From the NCBI RefSeq assembly GCF_009737085.1, contig NZ_WOVL01000008.1, positions 145,902-209,901 of the forward strand: a DNA stretch of 64,000 bases. Direction: 5' to 3'. Under the pieces are notes generated by a model, which was given only the letters and a program-made list of their open reading frames with translations, made no database searches and was not told the DNA's origin. A program made the position numbers and the translations under genes. This DNA is from Paenibacillus sp. NEAU-GSW1 (lineage in GTDB: Bacteria > Bacillota > Bacilli > Paenibacillales > Paenibacillaceae). This document shows positions 42,601 to 49,659 of the stretch, in pieces; positions within the stretch are counted from its first letter, which is position 1, and each line of letters begins with the position of its first letter.

Positions 42601-42691
42601 CGCATATAAAAAAAACGGGAGCCATCAGAAGCAGCTTGCGCTGGTCCTCGGCTCGCGCGCCTATGGCGCCTATCATTCTGTCTATTAACAT
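39650..42691 (-). CDS. MFS/nucleotide-transporter-like membrane protein with HEAT repeats and degenerate cNMP-binding domain
   Basis: Protein of 1013 residues. Residues about 20-420 have roughly 12 membrane segments like MFS or Npt-type ATP/ADP carriers (FFICGIAEMLNYNGFMTLFN, then FVGAATLGGVAAGLLAQG). Residues about 450-850 are HEAT-type helical repeats (LKLIDDLNPRIRNGAVRAMN and similar). The last 145 residues resemble a cyclic-nucleotide-binding domain, but the phosphate-binding cassette reads GDVCGVTSAIDGTPSTVTA. The expected Glu (FGE) is Val near 949 and the expected Arg (PRxAT) is Ser near 958. The ATG at 42689-42691 has AGGATGG at seven bases; earlier ATGs lie within the upstream gene. 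Third gene of an operon with GNAT and cyclase-like genes. Confidence 0.75.
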   Translation of the reverse strand: MLIDRMIGAIGARAEDQRKLLLMAPVFFICGIAEMLNYNGFMTLFNQRLGSEYLPYVYAAEAVILPLEAWLLSSLAGRLPKPQLMRTMYGIMLGIVAVNAAVLLSFQLLDFELLWYYPVLFVFSNFVVRQQTILLWSLAVDTCQTQQAKRLMPIFVGAATLGGVAAGLLAQGISLAFGPETIYAAGAVLLAVAWRNYNRVIARYLVPLSLKTEAAREEAPALTTGQVFMQALHSPFLLIVILLMTLMPALYFLMEYEFLNVTRVYFETEQQFSRYFGFITMLLFVLAFLLQTVSGKLMAKLGASQMLTAIAGIYVLSFACAFALVGSSAALPIISTGYMLLYLLLYYSAEPSYQLFFKTFPLAHRDSYRYASQGIAASAGIMLGAALQFLHSGLSLSWTMLSLVGLIGSAVLLVMAWLGRKFYMRELVGSVQSAGELDLAEQFEELVRNPAAIAQVRGMLKDGSDSAKEIALQIIQRMDNPRDLPMLLKLIDDLNPRIRNGAVRAMNVSQADLSAMVKVAAFLEDPDDELRAEGVRQIGKMKHMEPQALYFLRQKLLDRHPAVVAEAVKAMYSFHNAPSFEACAEVIDRILDEGGQASVYICRVVAELKLISFVPKIERLADDAHPAARIAAVECLGHLKEVSLLPKLLRGLPTMDQEMTRTSLDYFVRLGNAAVEPLLEQLKGAHPKRWTVAIQALAQLLPEEDIRAKLIDEACNRLTELEQAETYSSAFHAIRRADLSQLSVLRWQEVRLLIMEGAWSLLGGLADEQVMEAVRKASGDPDEEIRSNGWEVLAEGVGDRRLSQKLLAVLEGMDVRTDAEPDVLKARETIQEALHGSDDWWREMAAAALAAESEGSVMSQEQQMMGRLNKVVFLREVPYFADLSLEELGLIANIAEECVYPDDAKLLERGEPNPAMYVIVDGNVELTSISAAGWEGTIGVLGTGDVCGVTSAIDGTPSTVTAQSLLGDVRVLKLEGDAVSRLIRLYPEIGIGLLRASFARIRLLEEMMMRIDS

Positions 42692-42713
42692 ATGTATTCC
42701 ATCCTGCAAAGTT

Positions 42714-43235
42714 TCATTTCTCTTCATTTGGCTTGCCATATTCAAGTTTGCGGTAATAGATAAGTCTGTCTTCGCCATCATAATAATAGTCGGGGCATCT
42801 GCCGACCAAGGAGAAGCCATTCCTCTCGAACAGCCTTCTAATAGCGGCATACTCCGGCAGATCGCAAGTATATGTAATGATATATCTCGAACGGATGAGC
42901 ATGAGAAAAGCGAGCATCTCGTCAATAATTGCCGTGGCAAGGCCCGACTTGCGGCAGCTGCGATGCACGACGATATAATCCCAGCTGTAACCGCCCGTCT
43001 GCTGTTCATTTTCGGTTACGCTATTGACAGCAATCACTTCGCCTGCTTCATTTAACGCATACCACAGCACATGCTCTCCCGCTAAAGCCCGGTGCGGAAG
43101 CTCTCGAAAATGGGCTAATTCTCCCGGTGTATATCGCGTATCGTCAAATGAATGTTCCGAAAGCAGAAATTGCGTTATTCGTTCCGCAAAATCAACCGAA
43201 TCGAGCAGCTCGATCCGGTATTGTCCCACCAGCAT
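42714..43235 (-). CDS. GNAT family N-acetyltransferase
   Basis: Predicted acetyltransferase of 173 residues. The acetyl-CoA loop region is DYIVVHRSCRKSGLATAIID near residues 90-110, preceded by the beta strands GEVIAVNSVTENEQQ. The C-terminus RLFERNGFSLVGRCPDYYYD is typical of the fold. The ATG at 43233-43235 is preceded by GAGAGGGGG; a GTG at 43256 overlaps the upstream stop. It lies 20 bases after the cyclase-like gene and 22 before the transporter-like gene, so it is the middle member of one operon. Substrate unknown. Confidence 0.82.
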   Translation of the reverse strand: MLVGQYRIELLDSVDFAERITQFLLSEHSFDDTRYTPGELAHFRELPHRALAGEHVLWYALNEAGEVIAVNSVTENEQQTGGYSWDYIVVHRSCRKSGLATAIIDEMLAFLMLIRSRYIITYTCDLPEYAAIRRLFERNGFSLVGRCPDYYYDGEDRLIYYRKLEYGKPNEEK

Positions 43236-43255
43236 GCTTCCATCCCCCTCTCCCA

Positions 43256-46012
43256 CTATACGGCCAGCGTTCCGTTCCAGCCCTCAGCAGAGCCTTTCTG
43301 GTAATATTCATCGCATAAGTAGAAGTACAGTCTGGCTGCTTTATCCGCGCGATTTTGCCTAATGACTTCGACGAAGGTTTCTCGCGCATCGAAAAACCGG
43401 CCTTCCTGGCATAATAAAATACCGCGTTCAAACATCGTTTTTGTACGGTCTTTCAATTGCCGGATCGTTTCGCTGTCGCCTTCGTAAACGTCGATCAGCT
43501 CGATCGGCTCGTCTTTGCCTTCTATCCGTATGCGCCCGAGCGAGCGGTGGCGGAATCGTTCCGGCGAACGAAGCTGTTCGAAAAAGGTGCGTGTCGCCAA
43601 TATTGGCGCGCCCATCGTTTCCGATACTTTTTCAAGGACAGTCGTCATGTTGACGTCATCGGATATTACGTTCCCTTCCATGCGCTGCTCTTCGCCTACG
43701 ATGCCCAGCATCAACGGGCCTTTATGAATGGCCATCCCCAAATCGACCGGTTTAAAGCCGGTTCCCGCGAGATGCTCATTGTATGCGGTCAATTCTCGTC
43801 GAATCGATACGGCCGCCCGCAAAGCGTCATCCGCATGGGTTGGAAACAGCGCCATAAAGCCTGCGCCCAAATACTTGCTGATCAGACCCTCTTCCTTGCG
43901 TACGAAGGGACTGAATCTTTTCAGGAAATTGTTCATGAAATCGAAATTTTGCTTTGGCGAAAGCTGCTTGGAAAGCTGCTCGAAGGCGCGAATGTTCGCT
44001 ACCATTACCGTCATGTTCTGCTGCACCTGGTCGCCAAGATGAATGTCGAGAATGCCTTTTTTGCCGAGATATTTGAAAAATTGCTGCGGCACAAACCGAT
44101 GCGACGCCTCGCTGAACGAGGTAATGTCTTTAATATAGTTGCGGATGTGACGCGCCATTAGATTGAATTGCTCGCCAAGGTCGCCGACTTCATCCCTCGA
44201 CTTCAGATTTACCTCGACATTCCAGTTGCCGTTCGCCATATCCATAACGCTTCTTCGCAGCTTGCGCAGAGACGACAGCATGAAATAAGTAGCCGCCGCA
44301 ATCAACGCGATCAGTATAAGGCTAATAATGGCGATGTTCAGCACAATGCTGGAATAAATCGTTTTATTCGATTCATACAGGACGTTCAGATCGCGGCCGG
44401 TCTCGTAAATACCGACAATCTTGCCGGAAGAATCATAGATCGGTCCGATGCCGTACAGCCATTTGCCAGTAGCGTCCTCCCATTTGCCGGTAATGACCTC
44501 TCCTTGCTCCAGCACTTTTTGATTCTCGTCGCTTAATGGAAACGGCTTGTACATATTGACGCCGTCATCGTCGTCCATCATAATGAACAGCCCGCCGTTC
44601 TCGTACTTATAGAGCGTGCTGTAAAGCCCTTTCCGGTTAGCGGCGTCCTCGCTTTCGAAGAGGAAGTTCATTTTTCGGTAGATCGCCATATAATCTTCGT
44701 TGCGATAGTCGTTCGGCGATGAAAGCTTGTTTAATTGATCGCCGTTAATGATGTTTTGTCCGTTGCGCGCAAGCAGCGACAGTTGCCGCTGCATCTCATC
44801 CTCCATCCGCGAAGAGAAGCTGTTGTATACAAAATTGCACAACAACAGCATGGAGATAGTCAGTATTGGAACTAACGTTACAATCTGCTTCACAAACAGC
44901 GATATGCGCCGGTTCAACAGATTAACGTAAACGAGACGCAGCATTGTGATGACAGATACCAGCAATACGGCGGCTGCAAGCCAGACCAGCCAGCCTTGCC
45001 ATACAAACTCGCGATCATAATCTACTGATTTGTATACGGTTGCCGTTTTATGGCCTTGATCCCAGTTCAGCACCCGATCATCGAGCGCGACATGCAGCAT
45101 GCCTGCCGGATCGACCATCATATCTGTCATTTCCAGATTTTCGGCATCCGGCGCTTTCGCTTGAAGCGAGCTTTCTGCCAGCTCGATGCGCAAATCCGTT
45201 GAATCGGCAGCCTTAAGGCTTGTTACAGCATTCAGCAGTCGGTCTATAAAATAGAGTCTTCCGTCGCTGTGCAATTGCAGCGCCTCGGGGAAATTAGTCC
45301 GCGTACGCTCCATTCCTTGCAGCGGATAAGCCATTTCACTCGAACCGTCTTCCGCTACACGAAAAATAGCGCCTCTTTTCGTTGCATAGTAAATGAGCCC
45401 GGGCTCATAGCCTACAATTTCCGATAGGAAACGGTTGTCCGGCACGTCGAATGCAAACGACTGCTTTGCCTCGCCGCCTTCAACAGACAGCGCATGCTGT
45501 TGAATCGTTGAATCTTTTATCGTATAGAAATAAATCGATGGGCCTTCGGCCTGCAGCCCTTTTATTTGCCCGACGCGTTTATCCGTGCCGTCTCCTTTAA
45601 GGCTGTACAGCACCGTCCCCGCGCTGCTCCCCGGTTCGAATCGAACAATTCTTTCTTCCTGTACGTATAGGCCGTAATTGTCCAGTACCGTGTCCAGGGC
45701 ATAAATGACGCCGTCCGGCGCTGCGACCGCATCGTTGAAATCATGCCTTCTCCCGTCGCTCGCTTGCTGACTATAGCGGCTGGAAAGCGTGCCTTGCGAA
45801 TCCACTAGCACAATTTCTTGACGTGAATCTCCGATTAACGCCACATTTCCGTCTGCATCAGTCGTCACTTTGGATAAATAAGTGAGCGACTTTTCATTCG
45901 AGAACGGGGGCGACATAAGCCGATTGGAATTCGGATACAACCAAAGACCAATGGCTGCTGTCAATATTAGCAGCACTGCTACACTCCACGCGGACTTTCT
46001 CATGGACACCAT
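43256..46012 (-). CDS. membrane sensor with HAMP and degenerate class III cyclase domain
   Basis: Protein of 918 residues. Layout: N-terminal membrane helix (about 9-27), extracellular beta-propeller-like repeats (about 40-330), a second helix (about 345), a third (about 378) leading into a dCache/GAF-like extracytoplasmic sensor segment, another helix near 560, a HAMP linker (MANGNWNVEVNLKSRDEVGD near 595-615), then a class III cyclase-type domain (about 660-840) and a C-terminal helical TPR-like stretch. The first metal Asp (normally FADI) is Asn in VMVANIRAF near 673. The second (normally GD) is Ala in KYLGAGFMALF near 717, and the transition-state Arg is Val near 792 (VNMTTVLEKV). It is therefore probably not an active cyclase. 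An ATG three codons in (46003) is an alternative start. Confidence 0.78.
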   Translation of the reverse strand: MVSMRKSAWSVAVLLILTAAIGLWLYPNSNRLMSPPFSNEKSLTYLSKVTTDADGNVALIGDSRQEIVLVDSQGTLSSRYSQQASDGRRHDFNDAVAAPDGVIYALDTVLDNYGLYVQEERIVRFEPGSSAGTVLYSLKGDGTDKRVGQIKGLQAEGPSIYFYTIKDSTIQQHALSVEGGEAKQSFAFDVPDNRFLSEIVGYEPGLIYYATKRGAIFRVAEDGSSEMAYPLQGMERTRTNFPEALQLHSDGRLYFIDRLLNAVTSLKAADSTDLRIELAESSLQAKAPDAENLEMTDMMVDPAGMLHVALDDRVLNWDQGHKTATVYKSVDYDREFVWQGWLVWLAAAVLLVSVITMLRLVYVNLLNRRISLFVKQIVTLVPILTISMLLLCNFVYNSFSSRMEDEMQRQLSLLARNGQNIINGDQLNKLSSPNDYRNEDYMAIYRKMNFLFESEDAANRKGLYSTLYKYENGGLFIMMDDDDGVNMYKPFPLSDENQKVLEQGEVITGKWEDATGKWLYGIGPIYDSSGKIVGIYETGRDLNVLYESNKTIYSSIVLNIAIISLILIALIAAATYFMLSSLRKLRRSVMDMANGNWNVEVNLKSRDEVGDLGEQFNLMARHIRNYIKDITSFSEASHRFVPQQFFKYLGKKGILDIHLGDQVQQNMTVMVANIRAFEQLSKQLSPKQNFDFMNNFLKRFSPFVRKEEGLISKYLGAGFMALFPTHADDALRAAVSIRRELTAYNEHLAGTGFKPVDLGMAIHKGPLMLGIVGEEQRMEGNVISDDVNMTTVLEKVSETMGAPILATRTFFEQLRSPERFRHRSLGRIRIEGKDEPIELIDVYEGDSETIRQLKDRTKTMFERGILLCQEGRFFDARETFVEVIRQNRADKAARLYFYLCDEYYQKGSAEGWNGTLAV

Positions 46013-46171
46013 CGCTTTCTATTTCTTTGCTAATCTATCGTTTTTTTGTTGCTCTGCCATAATAGTTTCGAACGAATTACTAATAATTTCATAGTACTAC
46101 ATGTTATTCGGATTTACACCAATTTCCTTCTATCGTTTTGCAGAGAAACGGCGAAAATTGCAGGTTTTTGG

Positions 46172-46200
46172 TTGAAGCTCCCTAACACATATAGTACTAT
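46172..46200 (+). promoter_or_regulatory. putative promoter for DUF4280-MORN pair
   Basis: TTGAAG, 17-base spacer, TACTAT on the plus strand, 60 bases before the DUF4280 start. It is consistent with sigma-A recognition. Confidence 0.55.
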
Positions 46201-46259
46201 TATCAGTAGAAGAAACTGGTAGAATCGGACGATGCCGATTCGCGCAGAAAGGGTTTGCT

Positions 46260-46646
46260 ATGGGTCAATTGGTATGCGGCGGAGCCTCGCTGCAATGCAC
46301 GTTCGGAATGGCTCCAGGTACGTTGAACGTCCTTCCGCTCAATCTCGTCACGACGACGACTCCGATCGCAAATATTATGGATAATAAACCAATGATGAAC
46401 ATTACCCCCTTCGGCGTTTGTTCATCATTGGCCAACCCAGCCGTTGCCAGCGCAACAGCCGCAGCTCTTGGCGTTCTGACGCCGCAGCCTTGCGTTCCTG
46501 TCACTGCTGCTCCTTGGGCGCCAGGCTCGCCGACAGTTTTGATCGCGAATATGCCTGCTCTTAACAATATGTCGAAATGCATGTGCGCCTGGGGCGGCGT
46601 CATTCAGATCGTCAATCCTGGACAAGTCACAATACAGGTGCCATAA
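46260..46646 (+). CDS. DUF4280 PAAR-like spike-tip protein
   Basis: Protein of 128 residues with the DUF4280 pattern: MGQLVCGGASLQCTFGMAPG at the start, TPFGVCSSLANPAVASATAA in the middle, and LNNMSKCMCAWGGVIQIVNPGQ at the end, with four or more conserved Cys. DUF4280 proteins are PAAR-like tips found with contractile injection systems. The remaining tail-like genes are at 49.6-64 kb on the other strand. GAAAGGG precedes the ATG. Its stop abuts the ATG of the MORN gene, so the two form a transcription and translation unit. Confidence 0.82.
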   Translation: MGQLVCGGASLQCTFGMAPGTLNVLPLNLVTTTTPIANIMDNKPMMNITPFGVCSSLANPAVASATAAALGVLTPQPCVPVTAAPWAPGSPTVLIANMPALNNMSKCMCAWGGVIQIVNPGQVTIQVP

Positions 46647-48479
46647 ATGATCGAACAACTGCTAAAGCCGATTTTCAAGCCGATCAAACGGATCATTATA
46701 ACGCCGCTGAAACGCGCCAAGACGTTGCCAAAACGACTTCTTGCCTTGCTCCGCAAGTTTTTGGTCACTGCGCTTTTCGGGCCGCTGCGTTCACTGGACA
46801 ATTATTTGAAAGTCGGAAGCTATTATATTGCCAAAAAGCTGGTAGCCCTGCTGATTGTAATTGCGCTTCTCATTACCTACTTCGGATTTATTAACCCGCC
46901 TTCATTTCTGAATAAATGGTTCGGACGCACGCCGCAATTAACGGCGTCGGCTGCCGCAACCGGCAGCTTTACCGGGAATGCGACCGTCAAAGACGCCGAT
47001 GGCAATGTCATTTATGAAGGCGCGCTCGTCAACGGCCTTTATGAAGGCGCAGGCAAGCTTTTCTATCCGAATGGCCAGCTGCAATATCAAGGCGATTTTG
47101 TTAAAGGGCTGAAGGAAGGCGCAGGCGAGCATTACGGCGAGGACGGCGGATTGCTCTATCGGGGAGCTTTTGCGGCCGATAAGTATTCGGGCGCAGGCAC
47201 GCTGTTTTATCCGGATGGCAAGCCGCGTTATGAAGGCGCATTTGCTTTAGGTTTATACGAGGGAGCCGGTACCGAATATGCGCAGGACGGTTCGCTCCAA
47301 TACACAGGCGCGTTCGTGAAAGGTGCGCGTACCGGCGAAGGCAAGCTCTACGGCGCCGGAGGCAAGCTGATCTATGAGGGACTGCTGGCCGACGGACGAT
47401 ACGAAGGCGAAGGAAAGCTGTACCGCGATGACGGCACGCTGCAATTTGAAGGTATATTCCAGAACGGTTTGCTGAGCGGACCTGGCAAGCAATACTTTGC
47501 TTCAGGCGTAACGCAATACGAAGGCGCTTTTATGCAAGGCCAGTATCACGGCGCCGGAAGCTTGTATAACAATAGCGGCAGCGTCATTTATGCCGGCGCG
47601 TTCGCAAACGGGCAAATGAACGGAGAAGGTCAAGCCTTTGGCGCTAACGGCGCTCCCGTCTATGCCGGGAAGTTCGTTAACGGCAAATACGAAGGCGTCG
47701 GCACGCTTTTTGACGCGGACGGCGCAATGCTTTACAAAGGATTTTTTAGAAGCGGAGCCTCTTTTATTGAAGGGTTTATGCAATTGCCGCTCGCAAAGCT
47801 GCAAGAAATGCTTGGAGCGGCCGACGCGCCTTTGCCGACAGAAACGCCAGCCGCAGAAGAGGAAGGCGCCGTATCGAATAACGACGGGTTAGGCGGTACG
47901 GAAACCCCGTCGGAGAGTCCTGCTGCCGGATCGGCCGACAGCGAAGGCCAAGGCGATGGAACGAATGCGGCAGCGAACGACTCGGGACAATCGGCTTCCA
48001 ACTCCGCATCCGGCGACGCCAATACAGCTGATGGAAGCACCGGCACCGATAAAGCTAACGCGGCTGACACGCCAGCTTCACCAAAAGCATCCGACTTGGA
48101 GACGAAAGAGCAAGCACCCGCTAAGGATACAGAATCGGCGGTTGCCGAGGATCCTGGACTTGATGCGCTGCTGCCTGAAATTGCAGCGCCTTTGCCGGTG
48201 ACGCTAACCTATAGCGGAAGCCAACTATCATTCGTACTTGAGGCAGATCCGGACAATCCGGAAGCATACTACGTACGAGAGCTGAATACGTGGAACCGCA
48301 CCGTCATCGACCAAACGATTAAACGTCTAAAAGACGCCAAGGCAGCTTCCGTCACCGAAAAACTGGCCGACGGCAAAACAAGCGTCGTCTACAAATCAGG
48401 CAATGCACTGCTCCAATTTACTTATAGCAACAAAGTTCCAGTGAGACTGACACTCAGCTACATCGAACCGGAAACCTAA
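46647..48479 (+). CDS. membrane-anchored MORN-repeat protein
   Basis: Protein of 610 residues. The N-terminus is strongly basic (many Lys/Arg over 1-40), followed by one membrane helix LVALLIVIALLITYFGF near 68-84. About 12 MORN repeats of ~23 residues run from about 105 to 375 (units such as YEGALVNGLYEGAGKLFYPN). After that comes an acidic, Ala/Ser/Thr/Asp-rich linker (about 395-500) and a small C-terminal globular domain (VTLTYSGSQLSFVLEADP...). It begins directly after the DUF4280 stop, suggesting a role with the spike tip, as effector, docking or immunity factor (inference). A strong terminator follows. Confidence 0.82.
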   Translation: MIEQLLKPIFKPIKRIIITPLKRAKTLPKRLLALLRKFLVTALFGPLRSLDNYLKVGSYYIAKKLVALLIVIALLITYFGFINPPSFLNKWFGRTPQLTASAAATGSFTGNATVKDADGNVIYEGALVNGLYEGAGKLFYPNGQLQYQGDFVKGLKEGAGEHYGEDGGLLYRGAFAADKYSGAGTLFYPDGKPRYEGAFALGLYEGAGTEYAQDGSLQYTGAFVKGARTGEGKLYGAGGKLIYEGLLADGRYEGEGKLYRDDGTLQFEGIFQNGLLSGPGKQYFASGVTQYEGAFMQGQYHGAGSLYNNSGSVIYAGAFANGQMNGEGQAFGANGAPVYAGKFVNGKYEGVGTLFDADGAMLYKGFFRSGASFIEGFMQLPLAKLQEMLGAADAPLPTETPAAEEEGAVSNNDGLGGTETPSESPAAGSADSEGQGDGTNAAANDSGQSASNSASGDANTADGSTGTDKANAADTPASPKASDLETKEQAPAKDTESAVAEDPGLDALLPEIAAPLPVTLTYSGSQLSFVLEADPDNPEAYYVRELNTWNRTVIDQTIKRLKDAKAASVTEKLADGKTSVVYKSGNALLQFTYSNKVPVRLTLSYIEPET

Positions 48480-48482
48480 AAT

Positions 48483-48523
48483 AAATAAGCACAAGCTCCT
48501 AAGCGAGCTTGTGCTTATTATTT
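48483..48523 (+). terminator. intrinsic terminator after MORN gene
   Basis: AATAAGCACAAGCTC ... GAGCTTGTGCTTATT with a six-base loop, then ATTTT. Confidence 0.9.
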
Positions 48524-48597
48524 TATCAACCTGCCAATCACTCACCTCTCCCATCGTTCCCGACCGTCTTATTTTTGCAATCCCTCCCATCCCTCCA

Positions 48598-48826
48598 CTC
48601 TATATTGGATTTATCCACTAACTTTCGCTCATCCGCACCATTTCCCCGTTCTATATTGGATTTATCCACTAACTTTCGCTCATCCGCACCATTTCTGCGC
48701 TCTATATTGGATTTATCCACTAACTTTCGCTCATCCGCACCATTTCCCCGTTCTATACTGGATTTATCCACTAACTTTCGCTCATCCGCACCATTTCTGC
48801 GCTCTATACTGGATTAATCCACTAAT
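48598..48826. repeat. 51-bp tandem direct repeats
   Basis: Four full copies and one partial of a 51-bp unit starting near TATATTGGATTTATCCAC at 48601, 48652, 48703, 48754 and 48805. Alternate copies differ at one block (TTCCCCGTT versus TTCTGCGCT), giving a 102-bp higher-order period. Because 51 is divisible by 3 both strands have open 17-residue repeats, but no ribosome site supports translation. The rest of the 48480-48844 gap holds only the terminator above. Confidence 0.85.
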
Positions 48827-48844
48827 TAGCCCCCCTCAGACTCT

Positions 48845-49534
48845 TTACCTGTACAATTGCTCCAACGCTCCCTGATTGATCGCATAATAGCGATTTGTCC
48901 GGCCTTTCGAGACCGGATCCAACAGAGCTTTCGAGACCATCGCCAATAAATGCTTACGCGCTGTCCGGTAGTCAATTTGTAACCATTCACATATATCCTT
49001 AGGCCTAACCGGACGGCCTAGCTGCCAAGCCAAATGCAAAATCTCTTTTTCCACCCGTCCCAGACTGCCGCGGCTCCCCTCATCCTTTCGCAACAATGCC
49101 GGCCCTAGTGCATGCTGCAGCAGCATTCTGCAAACCTCTGGCCTGCTTTGTACATCATCGAATGAAAAATGAAGCATCCTCCACCCTGATCCCGTTAAAA
49201 AATTGTCCCGATTCAACGCGTAACTAAACCGCTCTCTATCCATATCCTTTACATGGCTTTGATAGCCGTCGCATTCCAAGCCGAACCGACCTAAAGGCGT
49301 AATATAAGCAAAATCTAAAAACTGCGATTTTCGATTCCAATCCCAAATCTCATATTCAGGATGCAAATGCTCGAAATGCCCCGCCAACGGCCACCATACT
49401 TGTTTCAGAAACAGCTTCTCCGCATAGGAGTGACCTCGCGCGAGCCTTGCTCGCCGTTCTCCGCTTCTTCCTGCCAGATGTTTCTCCAGAAACGCATCAT
49501 ATGCCTGCTCAAACAAAACAATCGTTCCGCTCAT
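48845..49534 (-). CDS. Vsr/DUF559-like nuclease-fold protein with winged helix
   Basis: Protein of 229 residues. The middle part has an E ... D-x(n)-E-x-D pattern: SYAEKLFLKQVWWPLA, then FLDFAYITPLGRFGLECDGY and a following GWRMLHFSFDDVQ. This is the layout of Vsr- or DUF559-type PD-(D/E)XK nucleases. The C-terminal 65 residues form a winged helix-turn-helix (RPKDICEWLQIDYRTARKHL). It might be a nuclease or a DNA-binding regulator that has kept the fold. The ATG at 49532-49534 was chosen as nearest after GGGGG. It lies between the tandem repeats and the tail operon terminator. Confidence 0.55.
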   Translation of the reverse strand: MSGTIVLFEQAYDAFLEKHLAGRSGERRARLARGHSYAEKLFLKQVWWPLAGHFEHLHPEYEIWDWNRKSQFLDFAYITPLGRFGLECDGYQSHVKDMDRERFSYALNRDNFLTGSGWRMLHFSFDDVQSRPEVCRMLLQHALGPALLRKDEGSRGSLGRVEKEILHLAWQLGRPVRPKDICEWLQIDYRTARKHLLAMVSKALLDPVSKGRTNRYYAINQGALEQLYR

Positions 49535-49555
49535 CCTCTTCAAACCCCCTATCAT

Positions 49556-49601
49556 AATAAAACAAAACGCCCTCTGCCGCGGCCACGCGGCAAAGGACGT
49601 T
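49556..49601 (-). terminator. intrinsic terminator of the tail-like operon
   Basis: Minus strand AACGTCCTTTGCCGCG-TGGC-CGCGGCAGAGGGCGTT followed by TTGTTTT, 60 bases past the last tail gene. Confidence 0.85.
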
Positions 49602-49659
49602 CTTCGTCACTGCTTTCTTGGTTATACTAATATTTGCATCACGTTATCAACTCAGTGAA

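Noticed and set aside
42692..43009. 106-residue N-terminal extension of the HEAT/CNB membrane protein
   Set aside because: Entirely overlaps the GNAT gene in another frame; the ATG at 42691 has a good ribosome site after the GNAT stop.
48538..48771. Minus-strand ORF of 17-residue repeats (ADERKLVDKSN type)
   Set aside because: Open only because the repeat length is divisible by three; no ribosome site, and it overlaps the MORN terminator region.
48598..48826. Possible CRISPR array
   Set aside because: Copies are contiguous 51-bp tandem repeats without unique spacers, and no cas genes are near.
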